NCBI GenBank assembly: GCA_030539815.1
Contig: JAUNXM010000089.1
Coordinates: 1-8,225, forward strand
From: Methanobacterium sp.
GTDB taxonomy: Archaea > Methanobacteriota > Methanobacteria > Methanobacteriales > Methanobacteriaceae
Direction of reading: 5' to 3'
Length of the DNA stretch: 8,225 nt
Position numbers and translations under genes: made by a program. Under the pieces are notes generated by a model. That model saw only the letters and a program-made list of their open reading frames with translations, ran no database searches and was not told the DNA's origin. This document shows, in pieces, positions 1 through 6,228 of the stretch. Positions within the stretch are counted from its first letter, which is position 1, and every line of letters begins with the position of its first letter.

Positions 1-87
1 ACTTGTTTTTTAACCCATTAGATTAATTTAGGGATAATCTCCAATGACAAATCAGAGGATGATTGGCACCCAATGGGGTATCAAAAC

Positions 88-97
88 TATTTAAATA
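88..97. promoter_or_regulatory. TATA-box-like element TATTTAAATA
   Basis: TATTTAAATA is a perfect palindrome matching the archaeal TATA-box pattern, so it could work in either direction. Read on the plus strand, it would place a transcript start near 115-122, giving the glycosyltransferase mRNA a leader of about 150 nt or making a separate short RNA. Read on the minus strand, it would serve a gene lying left of the window. The sequence alone does not decide between these. Confidence 0.35.
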
Positions 98-190
98 CAA
101 TCCAATTTCCGATCAGGGACCCGGAAAACTGTTTTTTCTCGCTAGACTCTGGAGTAATTGCGTGGACACCATGACTTTATATTGAATGAA

Positions 191-214
191 AATATTTAAT
201 TTATAATAAATATT
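191..214 (+). promoter_or_regulatory. Probable promoter of the glycosyltransferase/membrane protein pair
   Basis: An A+T-rich block contains TATA-like stretches (ATATTTAA at 192-199 and TTTATAAT at 200-207), preceded by GAAAA, which resembles a BRE. It is also an inverted repeat: AATATTTA (191-198) and TAAATATT (207-214) with an 8-nt spacer. A start about 25 nt downstream would fall around 220-230, some 45 nt before the ATG at 273. This is the closest convincing TATA-like element to the gene. Confidence 0.45.
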
Positions 215-217
215 GAT

Positions 218-248
218 TGTTAACTTGTTAACTCCCATCTGGTTAACT
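218..248 (+). repeat. Triple GTTAACT repeat, candidate operator
   Basis: TGTTAACT occurs twice in perfect tandem (218-225 and 226-233), and a third copy, GTTAACT, lies at 242-248. GTTAAC is itself a palindrome. The copies sit just after the predicted TATA element and over the predicted transcript start, the usual place for an archaeal repressor site. The same GTTAACTATC 10-mer found at 242-251 recurs at 8158-8167, near the predicted promoter of the glutaredoxin gene. A role in control is inferred from position only. Confidence 0.4.
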
Positions 249-272
249 ATCATTAAGATTACAGGAAATTAA

Positions 273-950
273 ATGAAAATCATAACTGTTATCCCTGCTT
301 ACAACGAAGAAGAAGCCATTGAAAACGTGGTTAAAGGTGTTAAAAAATACTCAGACGTGATGGTTGTGGATGATGGGTCCACTGATAATACAGCATCCCT
401 GGCAGAGAATACCGGTGCCCAGATTATTAAACATGAAAAAAATATTGGTAAAGGCGCCGCCATTAAAACTGGGCTTGAACGTGCTATAGAAGATGATTAT
501 GATTTAATAGTTCTTTTGGATGGTGATGGACAGCATGACCCCCAATGCATACCTCTTTTATTGGATGGAATGGATGGTGTTGACCTGTTGATCGGTTCCC
601 GTTTCCTGAACATGGCCCCCCATAACATGCCCCTCCCACGCCGAATTTCCAACGGGATAACCACCAGTTTGATAAGATTCGTGACTGGTTACCATATAAC
701 CGACAGCCAATGCGGTTTCAGAGTCATGTCCAAGAAGGCTGCTCCCTTTTTTACAGGAATATCCTACAATGATTATGTTTACGAATCAGAAGTCCTGTGT
801 AAGGCCTCTGAAAACAATTTAGTTGTGGGAGAACTACCCATTCAGTGTATTTATGGTAATGAAAAATCATATGTTCGTACCAGGCACGTGGTGCACTACC
901 TCATGTTCACCCTGCGACTCCTGGTGCGTAAAATGCTGCGGAGGATCTGA
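273..950 (+). CDS. Family 2 glycosyltransferase, dolichol-phosphate sugar synthase-like
   Basis: This 225-residue protein is a GT-A fold glycosyltransferase of the DPM/DPG-synthase-like branch, which moves a sugar from a nucleotide-sugar to a lipid phosphate carrier at the inner face of the membrane. The nucleotide-binding start IPAYNEE lies at 7-13, VVDDGSTD at 31-38, the metal-binding DGDGQHDP at 83-90, GSRF at 108-111, and the family-typical TDSQCGFR at 143-150. There is no C-terminal membrane segment, so it is probably soluble or peripheral; the basic tail (RLLVRKMLRR) could touch the membrane. The length suits a single-domain member. The ATG at 273 follows AGGA (263-266) at normal spacing. 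The downstream membrane-protein gene begins 2 nt after the stop, so the two are surely co-transcribed. The sugar and the lipid acceptor cannot be read from the sequence. Confidence 0.92.
   Translation: MKIITVIPAYNEEEAIENVVKGVKKYSDVMVVDDGSTDNTASLAENTGAQIIKHEKNIGKGAAIKTGLERAIEDDYDLIVLLDGDGQHDPQCIPLLLDGMDGVDLLIGSRFLNMAPHNMPLPRRISNGITTSLIRFVTGYHITDSQCGFRVMSKKAAPFFTGISYNDYVYESEVLCKASENNLVVGELPIQCIYGNEKSYVRTRHVVHYLMFTLRLLVRKMLRRI
940..945 (+). promoter_or_regulatory. Shine-Dalgarno site fixing a TTG start
   Basis: GGAGGA lies inside the last codons of the glycosyltransferase gene, 7 nt before TTG at 953. The strong site and its good spacing decide for TTG as the start codon of the membrane-protein gene and show translational coupling of the two genes. 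Confidence 0.75.
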
Positions 951-952
951 TC

Positions 953-1963
953 TTGAAAAGGTACTATGTATTCCTGATAAGTATTCTCCTTCTGGCCCTC
1001 CTGGTGATCTGGATAGGTCCTCAAAAAATGTGGGATGTTATAAAAACTGCCAATCTCTGGTTAATCCTGCTAGCAGTCTTCATACATCTTTTTGTGGTTT
1101 GGATACGCTCCTTAAGGTGGGGTTATATTATTAATCAGCCCTGGGAATTTAAGAAAAACTTCATTGTCAAAACCATTGGACTGTTTGCCGGGAACTTCAG
1201 CCCCATGCGCAGTGCGGGTGAAGTTTTAAACGCAGTTGCTGGTAAGAAAATCAATGGAATAACGCTCTCCGAGGGTTTATCCGCAGGCTTAACCGAAAGA
1301 TTCTTTGATGGCACCATAGCCGCAATTTTACTATTAGTATGTGCTTTTTTACTTCCAAAGGTGAGATTAATTGCTATCATGGGAGGATTAGCCTCTTTAG
1401 GGCTATTAACAGTTATCTATTTGATAAACTGGAGAGAAGATACCAGCCTATGGATTTACAACCGTGTTCATTTTATATTCCGATTTTTACCAATCCCGGA
1501 AGAGGTGGTGGAAAACTTCTACTTGAAGTTCACCCAAGGGCTGCGAAGCATGATCGAGTACACCAAAACCTTCAGCAGCCTGAAAAATCTGCTGGTGGTA
1601 TTCGTGTTAACTGCCGCTTCCTGGCTCCTGGAATGTGTCCGATTATATGTGGTTTTCGTTGCTTTTAACGTTGAACTCAGCTTTGTGGCCATTATCATCA
1701 TCTTCCTTCTGGCCAACATCATTGGAATAGTCTCCGCCCTACCTGGAGGTATTGGTTCCATCGAATTATCACTCACCGGATTATTCGTATTATTCGGTGT
1801 TTCCAGCACAATAGGTGCAAGTATAGCCATGGTCGACCGTTTAGCATCATTTTGGGTAGTTACAGCTCTGGGGATAATATTTTCCTCCTATTATGCCCAA
1901 GATATACTGCAAGAGATCAAGGGATACACCCTAGGTTTGAAGTCCACCAAAAAAGAAGACTAA
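953..1963 (+). CDS. UPF0104/LPG-synthase-type integral membrane protein (flippase-like family)
   Basis: This 336-residue polytopic membrane protein belongs to the family of the lysylphosphatidylglycerol synthase (MprF) transmembrane domain, also called UPF0104. Hydrophobic segments are visible near 5-22, 34-51, 120-135, 138-158, 213-236, 243-262, 275-283 and 299-314. Family marks are the stretch around NFSPMRSAGE (81-90), the TERFFD block (114-119) and the LPGGIGSIE loop (263-271) between the last helices. Relatives include MprF, which flips aminoacylated lipids, and the membrane half of haloarchaeal AglD, where it is fused to a family 2 glycosyltransferase. Here the partner is the separate gene just upstream, so I infer that it helps handle the lipid-linked sugar or lipid product of that enzyme. 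It begins with TTG behind GGAGGA. The substrate is unknown and transport activity is unproven for most of this family. Confidence 0.88.
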   Translation: MKRYYVFLISILLLALLVIWIGPQKMWDVIKTANLWLILLAVFIHLFVVWIRSLRWGYIINQPWEFKKNFIVKTIGLFAGNFSPMRSAGEVLNAVAGKKINGITLSEGLSAGLTERFFDGTIAAILLLVCAFLLPKVRLIAIMGGLASLGLLTVIYLINWREDTSLWIYNRVHFIFRFLPIPEEVVENFYLKFTQGLRSMIEYTKTFSSLKNLLVVFVLTAASWLLECVRLYVVFVAFNVELSFVAIIIIFLLANIIGIVSALPGGIGSIELSLTGLFVLFGVSSTIGASIAMVDRLASFWVVTALGIIFSSYYAQDILQEIKGYTLGLKSTKKED

Positions 1964-1989
1964 TAATTCAAATTATGATATGATTGATG

Positions 1990-2008
1990 GCATTCATGAT
2001 GTGAATGC
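1990..2008. terminator. Hairpin in the convergent gap between the plus and minus genes
   Basis: GCATTCA (1990-1996) and TGAATGC (2002-2008) form a perfect 7-bp stem with a 5-nt loop. The hairpin lies 27 nt past the stop of the membrane-protein gene and 48 nt past the stop of the minus-strand OB-fold gene, so it could help end transcription from either side. No T-run follows it on either strand, so the terminator role is weakly supported. Confidence 0.3.
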
Positions 2009-2055
2009 AAAGGTATGCATGAAAAGTAACGTGTCAGGACAGATGAAAGTTATAG

Positions 2056-2448
2056 TCAAGATAGAATTTTCAGTGAACTAGCATCCTTAAGAACCACTTC
2101 CAAACTACCCTGGTATTCAGTAACCTTCCCCACAATCTTTACACGTCTTTTATTAAAATTTTCAATTTTTACACTGGTTTTTTGAATTTCAGATGCTGCG
2201 CTTTCAAATATAACCACTTTGGTCTTTCCAGTTCCATCCATTACCTCCAGGAAGTAGGTTCCTCCCTTCTGGGACTGACTAACCCCAGTGACTAATCCCT
2301 CAACTGAAACCTCTTTATCAAGCATTCCACGATTCATATCCTTAATTTGAACTTCCTGAGGAGTTATATAACTAGCAGATAACATCATCCCCACCAACCC
2401 CAGAATAGTTGTGAATAAAGCTAGTTTGAAGATTTTCTTGTCTTCCAT
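2056..2448 (-). CDS. Membrane-anchored OB-fold protein
   Basis: This 130-residue protein has one N-terminal hydrophobic segment (about 7-27) behind a lysine-containing start, followed by a single OB-fold domain of the tRNA_anti-like type (about 43-129). The beta-strand pattern fits the family: VEGLVTGV (49-56), then TYFLEVMDGTGKTKVVIFE (64-82), with the typical turn D-G-T-G, then KIVGKVTEYQGSLEVVL. The charge pattern suggests the N-terminus is inside and the OB domain outside the cell membrane, or exported if the segment is cleaved. OB folds of this kind often bind nucleic acid, but an exported one may bind something else; the ligand is unknown. The ATG at 2448 keeps the full hydrophobic segment, while the next Met codons lie inside it. 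GGTGGT lies right against the start. It follows the DNA ligase gene by 207 nt but has its own likely promoter. Confidence 0.8.
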   Translation of the reverse strand: MEDKKIFKLALFTTILGLVGMMLSASYITPQEVQIKDMNRGMLDKEVSVEGLVTGVSQSQKGGTYFLEVMDGTGKTKVVIFESAASEIQKTSVKIENFNKRRVKIVGKVTEYQGSLEVVLKDASSLKILS

Positions 2449-2498
2449 ACCACCACATTATTACTATTTCTAATATTATTAATAAATATGGTGGTGTG
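2446..2498 (-). repeat. Inverted repeat over the start codon and promoter of the OB-fold gene
   Basis: CATACCACCA (2446-2455) and TGGTGGTGTG (2489-2498) pair over 10 bp with one G-T wobble and a 33-nt A+T-rich loop. The left arm contains the start codon (CAT on the plus strand) and the GGTGGT ribosome site. The loop holds a TATA-like stretch (TTTATTAATA on the minus strand, 2478-2487). As RNA the stem would hide the start; as DNA it could be a pair of regulator half-sites around a promoter. Confidence 0.45.
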
Positions 2499-2541
2499 AG
2501 AATACAAAATTGATTATTAAAAATGAGGGAAAAAAATAATA

Positions 2542-2553
2542 TATTTAAATTCC
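2542..2553 (-). promoter_or_regulatory. Probable promoter upstream of the OB-fold gene
   Basis: On the minus strand this reads GGAATTTAAATA, a purine-rich BRE-like GGAA directly joined to a strong TATA-like TTTAAATA. A transcript would start near 2520, leaving a leader of about 70 nt. The element is also embedded in symmetry: TTTAAAT (2544-2550) and ATTTAAA (2554-2560), and ATTCC (2549-2553) and GGAAT (2561-2565). A competing, nearer TATA-like stretch exists at 2478-2487. Confidence 0.45.
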
Positions 2554-2655
2554 ATTTAAAGGAATAATAAACTCACCCATATAATAAAAATATGAATTAG
2601 GGGATTAAAATAATAAGAGGTATTAAGCGTGAAATTAATCATTCACTTTTTTTAT

Positions 2656-4329
2656 TCAAGTTTTAGATGAGTTTCTGAAGATTGATTCAATTCTCTCCAG
2701 AGTATCAATCTCATCCAATCCCAAATCATTACGAATCCTCTTAACCACGGGAAAACGTAGCGAATATCCTGTATCAGAATCAGGACTCTCCACTATTTCA
2801 CTAAATGCAATTTCCATTATTATGGATGGTTCAATCTTTACTCGCCTGCCCTCTTTACTGATTATTAGAGGCTCTACCATTTCTGAAAGCTCTAGCAAGG
2901 TTTGATCATCCAATCCAGTGGCAGCATAGGCCAGAGGTCTCAGCTGGTTGTCCTCATCCTTAATAGCCATAAGATAGGATCCAATGAAATGGGCTCGCTT
3001 ACCAGTCCCGTAAGTTCCACCCACCACCACCAGATCCAGGGTTTCGGGTTCTGCCTTCAATTTAAGCATCTTTTTACCCCTTATACCTGGCATGTACGGG
3101 GCGTGAGGATCTTTGATCATTATGCCCTCATGTCCCCCTTTAATTGACGTTTCAAAGAGATCTTGAGCCCTCCCTATTTCCTGAGGAGTGACTTTAACCT
3201 GGGCAGATAACTCCAGTTTCCCCTCATCCACTTTTACTATTGATTCTAAGGTTTTCCTCCTCTCTTGAAGAGGTTCATCAAGAATAGGTTCCTGATAGTA
3301 GAGCACATCAAATAGATAAACTGTTAAAGGAATTTTAGAAACCATTTTATCAATTTCATATTTTCTACGCACCCTTTGCAGCATGTACTGGAAGGATATG
3401 GGCTTTCCATCCCTGCTGGCAATTATTTCACCCTCCACAATGAAATCATCATGTGGAAGGGATTTTTCAATGTATTCGGAGATTTCAGGAAGTGCTAAAC
3501 TGATATTTTCCAGTCTCCGGGTAAAAATATCAATTTTATCACCATGGCGATGAATTTGAACTCGTATTCCATCATATTTGGTTTCACAGAGGGCCCATCC
3601 CATTTCCACTACACTATCAGTTATACCTGGAGAAAGCTGTGCCAGCATGGGTTTTACTGGTTTTCCGGGTTTAAGAGTTAGTTTACGTAGTCCCTTTTCA
3701 CCTTCCATCCGTGCGACCTCGGCTACCAGACCCATGTCATTGGTTAACATGTGTGCTCTTTCTGTCACTTCTTTTGGTATGTTAAAGGCCTGTGAAATGG
3801 CGTCACGGATGGTTCCTTCCCCTACCCCCACACGAAGTTCTTCCAGTACGGTTCGAGTGATGTATTTAGCCTCTGATGAGGATGCGGAGGACAAGAGCTC
3901 CATTAAATAGTCTATTTTTTTGTATTGAGCCCGGTTTCCTGAAATTTCAGCCATCTTCACCAGATTACGGTGCACCTTTCCAATGGTTAAGGGTCGGCTG
4001 AACAGGGTTACCTGGCTTTTTTTCAGATACAATTCTTCTGCAGCCTCACCAATATCCCCAGTATCCCGCATTCGGTTTTCCACATCCTCAGGGGAAACCC
4101 CAACTGCCTGAGAAATGGCTTTCATCAGTAGTTTTGATCCGATCCCCAGTTCTTCCTCACTCCATGTGGGAAATATTCGACCCAAGCATAGTAAGGTTAC
4201 TATGGGTAGCAATTCAGGTTCTTCATCTCCCACTTTGGCCAAAAATTTGGCCAAAATATCCGTCTTTTCCAGACGCTTGGTGGTGGAGTGCAGATCCTGG
4301 TAAACTTCCACTAAATCATTGTAAAGCAT
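2656..4329 (-). CDS. lig: ATP-dependent DNA ligase, archaeal LigI type
   Basis: This 557-residue enzyme seals nicks in DNA during replication and repair, using ATP through a lysine-AMP intermediate. The order is an alpha-helical DNA-binding domain (about 1-220), the nucleotidyltransferase domain (about 225-425) and an OB-fold domain (about 430-557). Catalytic Lys251 is in motif I, KYDGIR (251-256). Also seen are FTRRLENIS (269-277, motif III), FIVEGEI (296-302, motif IIIa), EGIMIK (401-406, motif IV), MLKLKAE (421-427, motif V) and RFPVVKRIRND (525-535, motif VI). The length matches the usual size of about 550-600 residues, with no sign of damage. The ATG at 4329 follows GGTGA (4336-4340) at 6-nt spacing. 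It stands alone between the sensor-protein gene (136 nt upstream) and the OB-fold gene. It is a typical housekeeping copy. Confidence 0.97.
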   Translation of the reverse strand: MLYNDLVEVYQDLHSTTKRLEKTDILAKFLAKVGDEEPELLPIVTLLCLGRIFPTWSEEELGIGSKLLMKAISQAVGVSPEDVENRMRDTGDIGEAAEELYLKKSQVTLFSRPLTIGKVHRNLVKMAEISGNRAQYKKIDYLMELLSSASSSEAKYITRTVLEELRVGVGEGTIRDAISQAFNIPKEVTERAHMLTNDMGLVAEVARMEGEKGLRKLTLKPGKPVKPMLAQLSPGITDSVVEMGWALCETKYDGIRVQIHRHGDKIDIFTRRLENISLALPEISEYIEKSLPHDDFIVEGEIIASRDGKPISFQYMLQRVRRKYEIDKMVSKIPLTVYLFDVLYYQEPILDEPLQERRKTLESIVKVDEGKLELSAQVKVTPQEIGRAQDLFETSIKGGHEGIMIKDPHAPYMPGIRGKKMLKLKAEPETLDLVVVGGTYGTGKRAHFIGSYLMAIKDEDNQLRPLAYAATGLDDQTLLELSEMVEPLIISKEGRRVKIEPSIIMEIAFSEIVESPDSDTGYSLRFPVVKRIRNDLGLDEIDTLERIESIFRNSSKT

Positions 4330-4382
4330 TGAATTTCACCATTTATTAATTCTGATTAAAACTTAGAGCCTTAGGTTATAAC

Positions 4383-4396
4383 ATATTAAATTTTTG
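4383..4396 (-). promoter_or_regulatory. Probable promoter of the DNA ligase gene
   Basis: The minus strand reads AAAAATTTAATAT, a TATA-like element with an A-rich BRE-like stretch before it. A transcript start about 25 nt downstream would lie near 4362, giving a leader of about 33 nt that contains the GGTGA ribosome site. The same 136-nt gap must also hold the end of the sensor-gene transcript; only a T5 run on the minus strand (4446-4450) hints at it. Confidence 0.4.
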
Positions 4397-4465
4397 GATT
4401 CATTAATTGTCTGGAAAATTAAAGGAAACCAATTAGGAGGAATCTAAAAACAATAAACCCCTTTT

Positions 4466-5884
4466 TTAATATTCAGATTCAGACCAGATAATCTGGAAAG
4501 TGGTTCCTTTATCTCTAGAAAGGATTATACTTCCATCTAACTGGTTTACCAGAGTGTTCACCAGTTGGAATCCCATGGTTCCACTATCTTTAAAATCAAT
4601 ATCAGGAGAAAGTCCCACACCATTGTCTTTAACAATCAGAACATTGTTTTCATGATTATCCAGCCCGAACTCTACGGATATTACTCCTTCACTGGTTCCG
4701 GGGAAGGCATGTTTTACTGCATTGGTCAGGAGTTCATTGATGATCAGTCCACAGGGAATGGCAGCATCAATGTCCAACATTAAACCATCAGTCCGGGTTT
4801 TCATATTTATCCGGTTAATATCCACGTGGTAAGAAGTAGTAATTAGATCAATGAGTTTCTTAATATACTGGGAGAAATCAATGAGGGCAAAATCTTCTGA
4901 TTGGGAGAATCCATCATGGATGAGTAGCATTGATTTAACCCGGTTTTTGTTATCCTTCAAAACTTCCCGGTTTTCCTCATTTTTCATGTACACTGATTGT
5001 AGTTCCAGTAGGCTAGAGATCATGTTCATGTAATTTCTTACCCGCCCATTAATTTCACCTAAAAGCATCTCTTTCTCCTTTAAAGACGCATTTATTTCTG
5101 TTTCTGCCTTTTTACGTTCGGTAATATCTTGTGCTATTACTTGAACTGCAAATAATTCCCCATTTTTTAGTAAAGGAGCTGGATAAATTTCCATTAAGCG
5201 TATTTCTCCTTCCCGGGTAATTAATCGTGACTCAAATGGACCCACATCTTCCCCTTTGAGGTATTTGGAAAACAGTTCATGATAGTAAGAAGAATCTTCC
5301 CCAGTAATAGACTGAAGATCAGTAAAGTACATGCCAATGGTGTCATCCCGGGATAATGGGCTAAAATTTGCCGCTGCATGATTAAGATCGATTATTTTAC
5401 CATCCAACCCCAAAACAACCACATAATTAGGGAAATATTCAAAAAGAGTTCGGTATTTTTCTTCACGTTCTTTAAGAGCCTGTTCCGCAACTGATTTTTC
5501 AAGTTTTTCTTTAGCCTCTTTCAAAGCCCTCACTACAGAATGGGGTAATTTTGAGAGGTTATTTTTAAGAACATAATCTGTAGCTCCCTCTTTTAGCATT
5601 TCAACCGCAAAATCTTCACCTATTTTTCCACTGACAAAGATGAATGGTGTGTTAGGAGTAATTTCCCGGGCCAGGTTCATGGCAGTGATTCCATCAAACT
5701 GAGGAAGGGAATGGTCTGCCAGGATGATGCTCGGCTGAAACTCAACCAGTTCTCTCCGGTAATCATCTTCTTTTTCCACGATTTTAGATGTGAATTGAAG
5801 GCCTTCTCTTTTAAGCTGAGTTTCTATAAGTTCAGCATCCAATGGCACATCCTCTAGTATTAGAACTTTTATTTCTTCAGCCAT
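4466..5884 (-). CDS. REC-PAS-HisKA_2-HATPase sensor protein lacking the phosphoacceptor histidine
   Basis: This 472-residue soluble protein has four parts. A receiver domain (about 5-122) has acidic E11-D12, phosphoacceptor D57, S85 and K107, so it looks able to take a phosphoryl group. A helical linker (about 120-143) leads to a PAS domain (about 143-260, ending in QDITERKKAE). A HisKA_2-type dimerisation region (about 268-330) and a HATPase_c domain (about 370-468) follow. ATP-site motifs are present: NELLTNAVKHA (383-393), DNGVG (420-424), GTMGFQLV (435-442) and GTTF (460-463). The usual EIHHRVKNN motif reads EINGRVRNY here, so both histidines are replaced (N279, G280). No membrane segment is seen, so it senses something in the cytoplasm; the PAS ligand is unknown. 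The ribosome site (GGGATG) is weak, but the next Met is residue 69 inside the receiver domain. A FilR1-family regulator gene lies 344 nt upstream. Confidence 0.9.
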   Translation of the reverse strand: MAEEIKVLILEDVPLDAELIETQLKREGLQFTSKIVEKEDDYRRELVEFQPSIILADHSLPQFDGITAMNLAREITPNTPFIFVSGKIGEDFAVEMLKEGATDYVLKNNLSKLPHSVVRALKEAKEKLEKSVAEQALKEREEKYRTLFEYFPNYVVVLGLDGKIIDLNHAAANFSPLSRDDTIGMYFTDLQSITGEDSSYYHELFSKYLKGEDVGPFESRLITREGEIRLMEIYPAPLLKNGELFAVQVIAQDITERKKAETEINASLKEKEMLLGEINGRVRNYMNMISSLLELQSVYMKNEENREVLKDNKNRVKSMLLIHDGFSQSEDFALIDFSQYIKKLIDLITTSYHVDINRINMKTRTDGLMLDIDAAIPCGLIINELLTNAVKHAFPGTSEGVISVEFGLDNHENNVLIVKDNGVGLSPDIDFKDSGTMGFQLVNTLVNQLDGSIILSRDKGTTFQIIWSESEY

Positions 5885-5941
5885 AACATCCCACAGAGTG
5901 TTATTAATTAAATTTTAGATAATATTGGTATAGATCATTAA

Positions 5942-5953
5942 CATTTATACTTA
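5942..5953 (-). promoter_or_regulatory. Probable promoter of the sensor-protein gene
   Basis: On the minus strand AAGTATAAATG is a good TATA-like element. It would start a transcript near 5920, about 35 nt before the ATG at 5884. It overlaps one of two TTATACTTAT direct repeats. Confidence 0.45.
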
Positions 5954-6001
5954 TTATTATTTCCCAAAACTTCTTCTTATACTTATAATCTGGGAAGTTT
6001 T
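5945..6001. repeat. Direct and inverted repeats at and above the sensor-gene promoter
   Basis: TTATACTTAT occurs at 5945-5954 and again at 5977-5986, 32 nt apart, about three helical turns. AAAACTTC (5966-5973) and GAAGTTTT (5994-6001) form an inverted repeat around the second copy. TTCCCA (5961-5966) and TGGGAA (5991-5996) form another. The first direct copy overlaps the predicted TATA element on the minus strand, so a role in regulator binding is plausible but unproven. Confidence 0.35.
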
Positions 6002-6199
6002 CAGGCAAACCTCTTGGAAAACTATTTCAAAACCAGTGCAAAAATAAAACAAATTAACACAGCAAGGTAATCAGGGATGGAAACGAGAAAAAAGATTATG
6101 GATAATAAAAACTGAAAATAACTCTTAATAGTGAAAATAGAAAAAAGTAATTTAACCGATAATAGAAAGTATCATCACTAATTGTATTTTTGTATCCCA

Positions 6200-6224
6200 A
6201 AATTTAACTTACTTTCTTAAATTT
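6200..6224 (-). terminator. Hairpin just after the FilR1-family gene
   Basis: AAATTTAA (6200-6207) and TTAAATTT (6217-6224) make a perfect but all-A/T 8-bp stem with a 9-nt loop, starting 4 nt past the stop codon. U-runs on the minus strand lie 55 nt or more further on. It may mark the end of the transcript, but such weak stems arise easily in A+T-rich DNA. Confidence 0.3.
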
Positions 6225-6228
6225 AATT

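Larger units (their letters stand above)
1..272. other. Non-coding leader region upstream of the glycosyltransferase gene
   Basis: I find no credible open reading frame in this A+T-rich stretch on either strand. It starts with a T-run (6-11) that could be the tail of a terminator for a gene to the left. It holds a small hairpin, ATTGG-CAC-CCAAT (62-74), a self-complementary TATA-like element (88-97), and a second A+T-rich element followed by GTTAACT repeats (191-248). The part between 115 and 180 is less A+T-rich than its surroundings, but I could not match it to a known RNA family; no tRNA fold or C/D-box pair was seen. Confidence 0.6.
5885..6228. other. 344-nt gap between the sensor-protein and FilR1-family genes
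   Basis: No credible coding frame was found on either strand. The left part (5940-6001) holds the predicted sensor promoter and its repeats. The middle (6002-6180) is A-rich on the plus strand, with AAAAAA runs at 6090-6095 and 6140-6145 that read as U-runs on the minus strand and could end the regulator transcript. The right end has the hairpin at 6200-6224. A single GTGATGA on the minus strand (about 6174-6180) looks like a C box, but no matching D box lies at the right distance. Confidence 0.55.

Noticed and set aside
823..1134. 103-residue plus-strand frame bridging the glycosyltransferase and membrane-protein genes
   Set aside because: It is a shifted frame over two well-supported genes, and its composition looks like out-of-frame translation.
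2510..2520. TTGATTATTAA shared with 7252-7262 as an intergenic repeat
   Set aside because: An 11-base A+T-rich match with unlike flanks is expected by chance in such gaps.
2629..2653. GTGAA-TTCAC hairpin followed by seven T on the plus strand as an intrinsic terminator
   Set aside because: No plus-strand gene lies upstream within reach; the stem is only 5 bp, and the minus-strand ligase gene would read it in the wrong direction.
3578..3910. 110-residue plus-strand reading frame inside the DNA ligase gene
   Set aside because: It is antisense to strongly conserved ligase motifs and has no recognisable domain or ribosome site.
4435..4442. AGGAGGAA on the plus strand as a ribosome site for a small gene
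   Set aside because: No start codon with an open frame follows at a usable distance; the next bases run into stops and the end of the minus-strand sensor gene.
6174..6180. GTGATGA on the minus strand as the C box of a C/D-box guide RNA
   Set aside because: No CTGA D box lies at the spacing these RNAs need; the nearest downstream CTGA is about 100 nt away.
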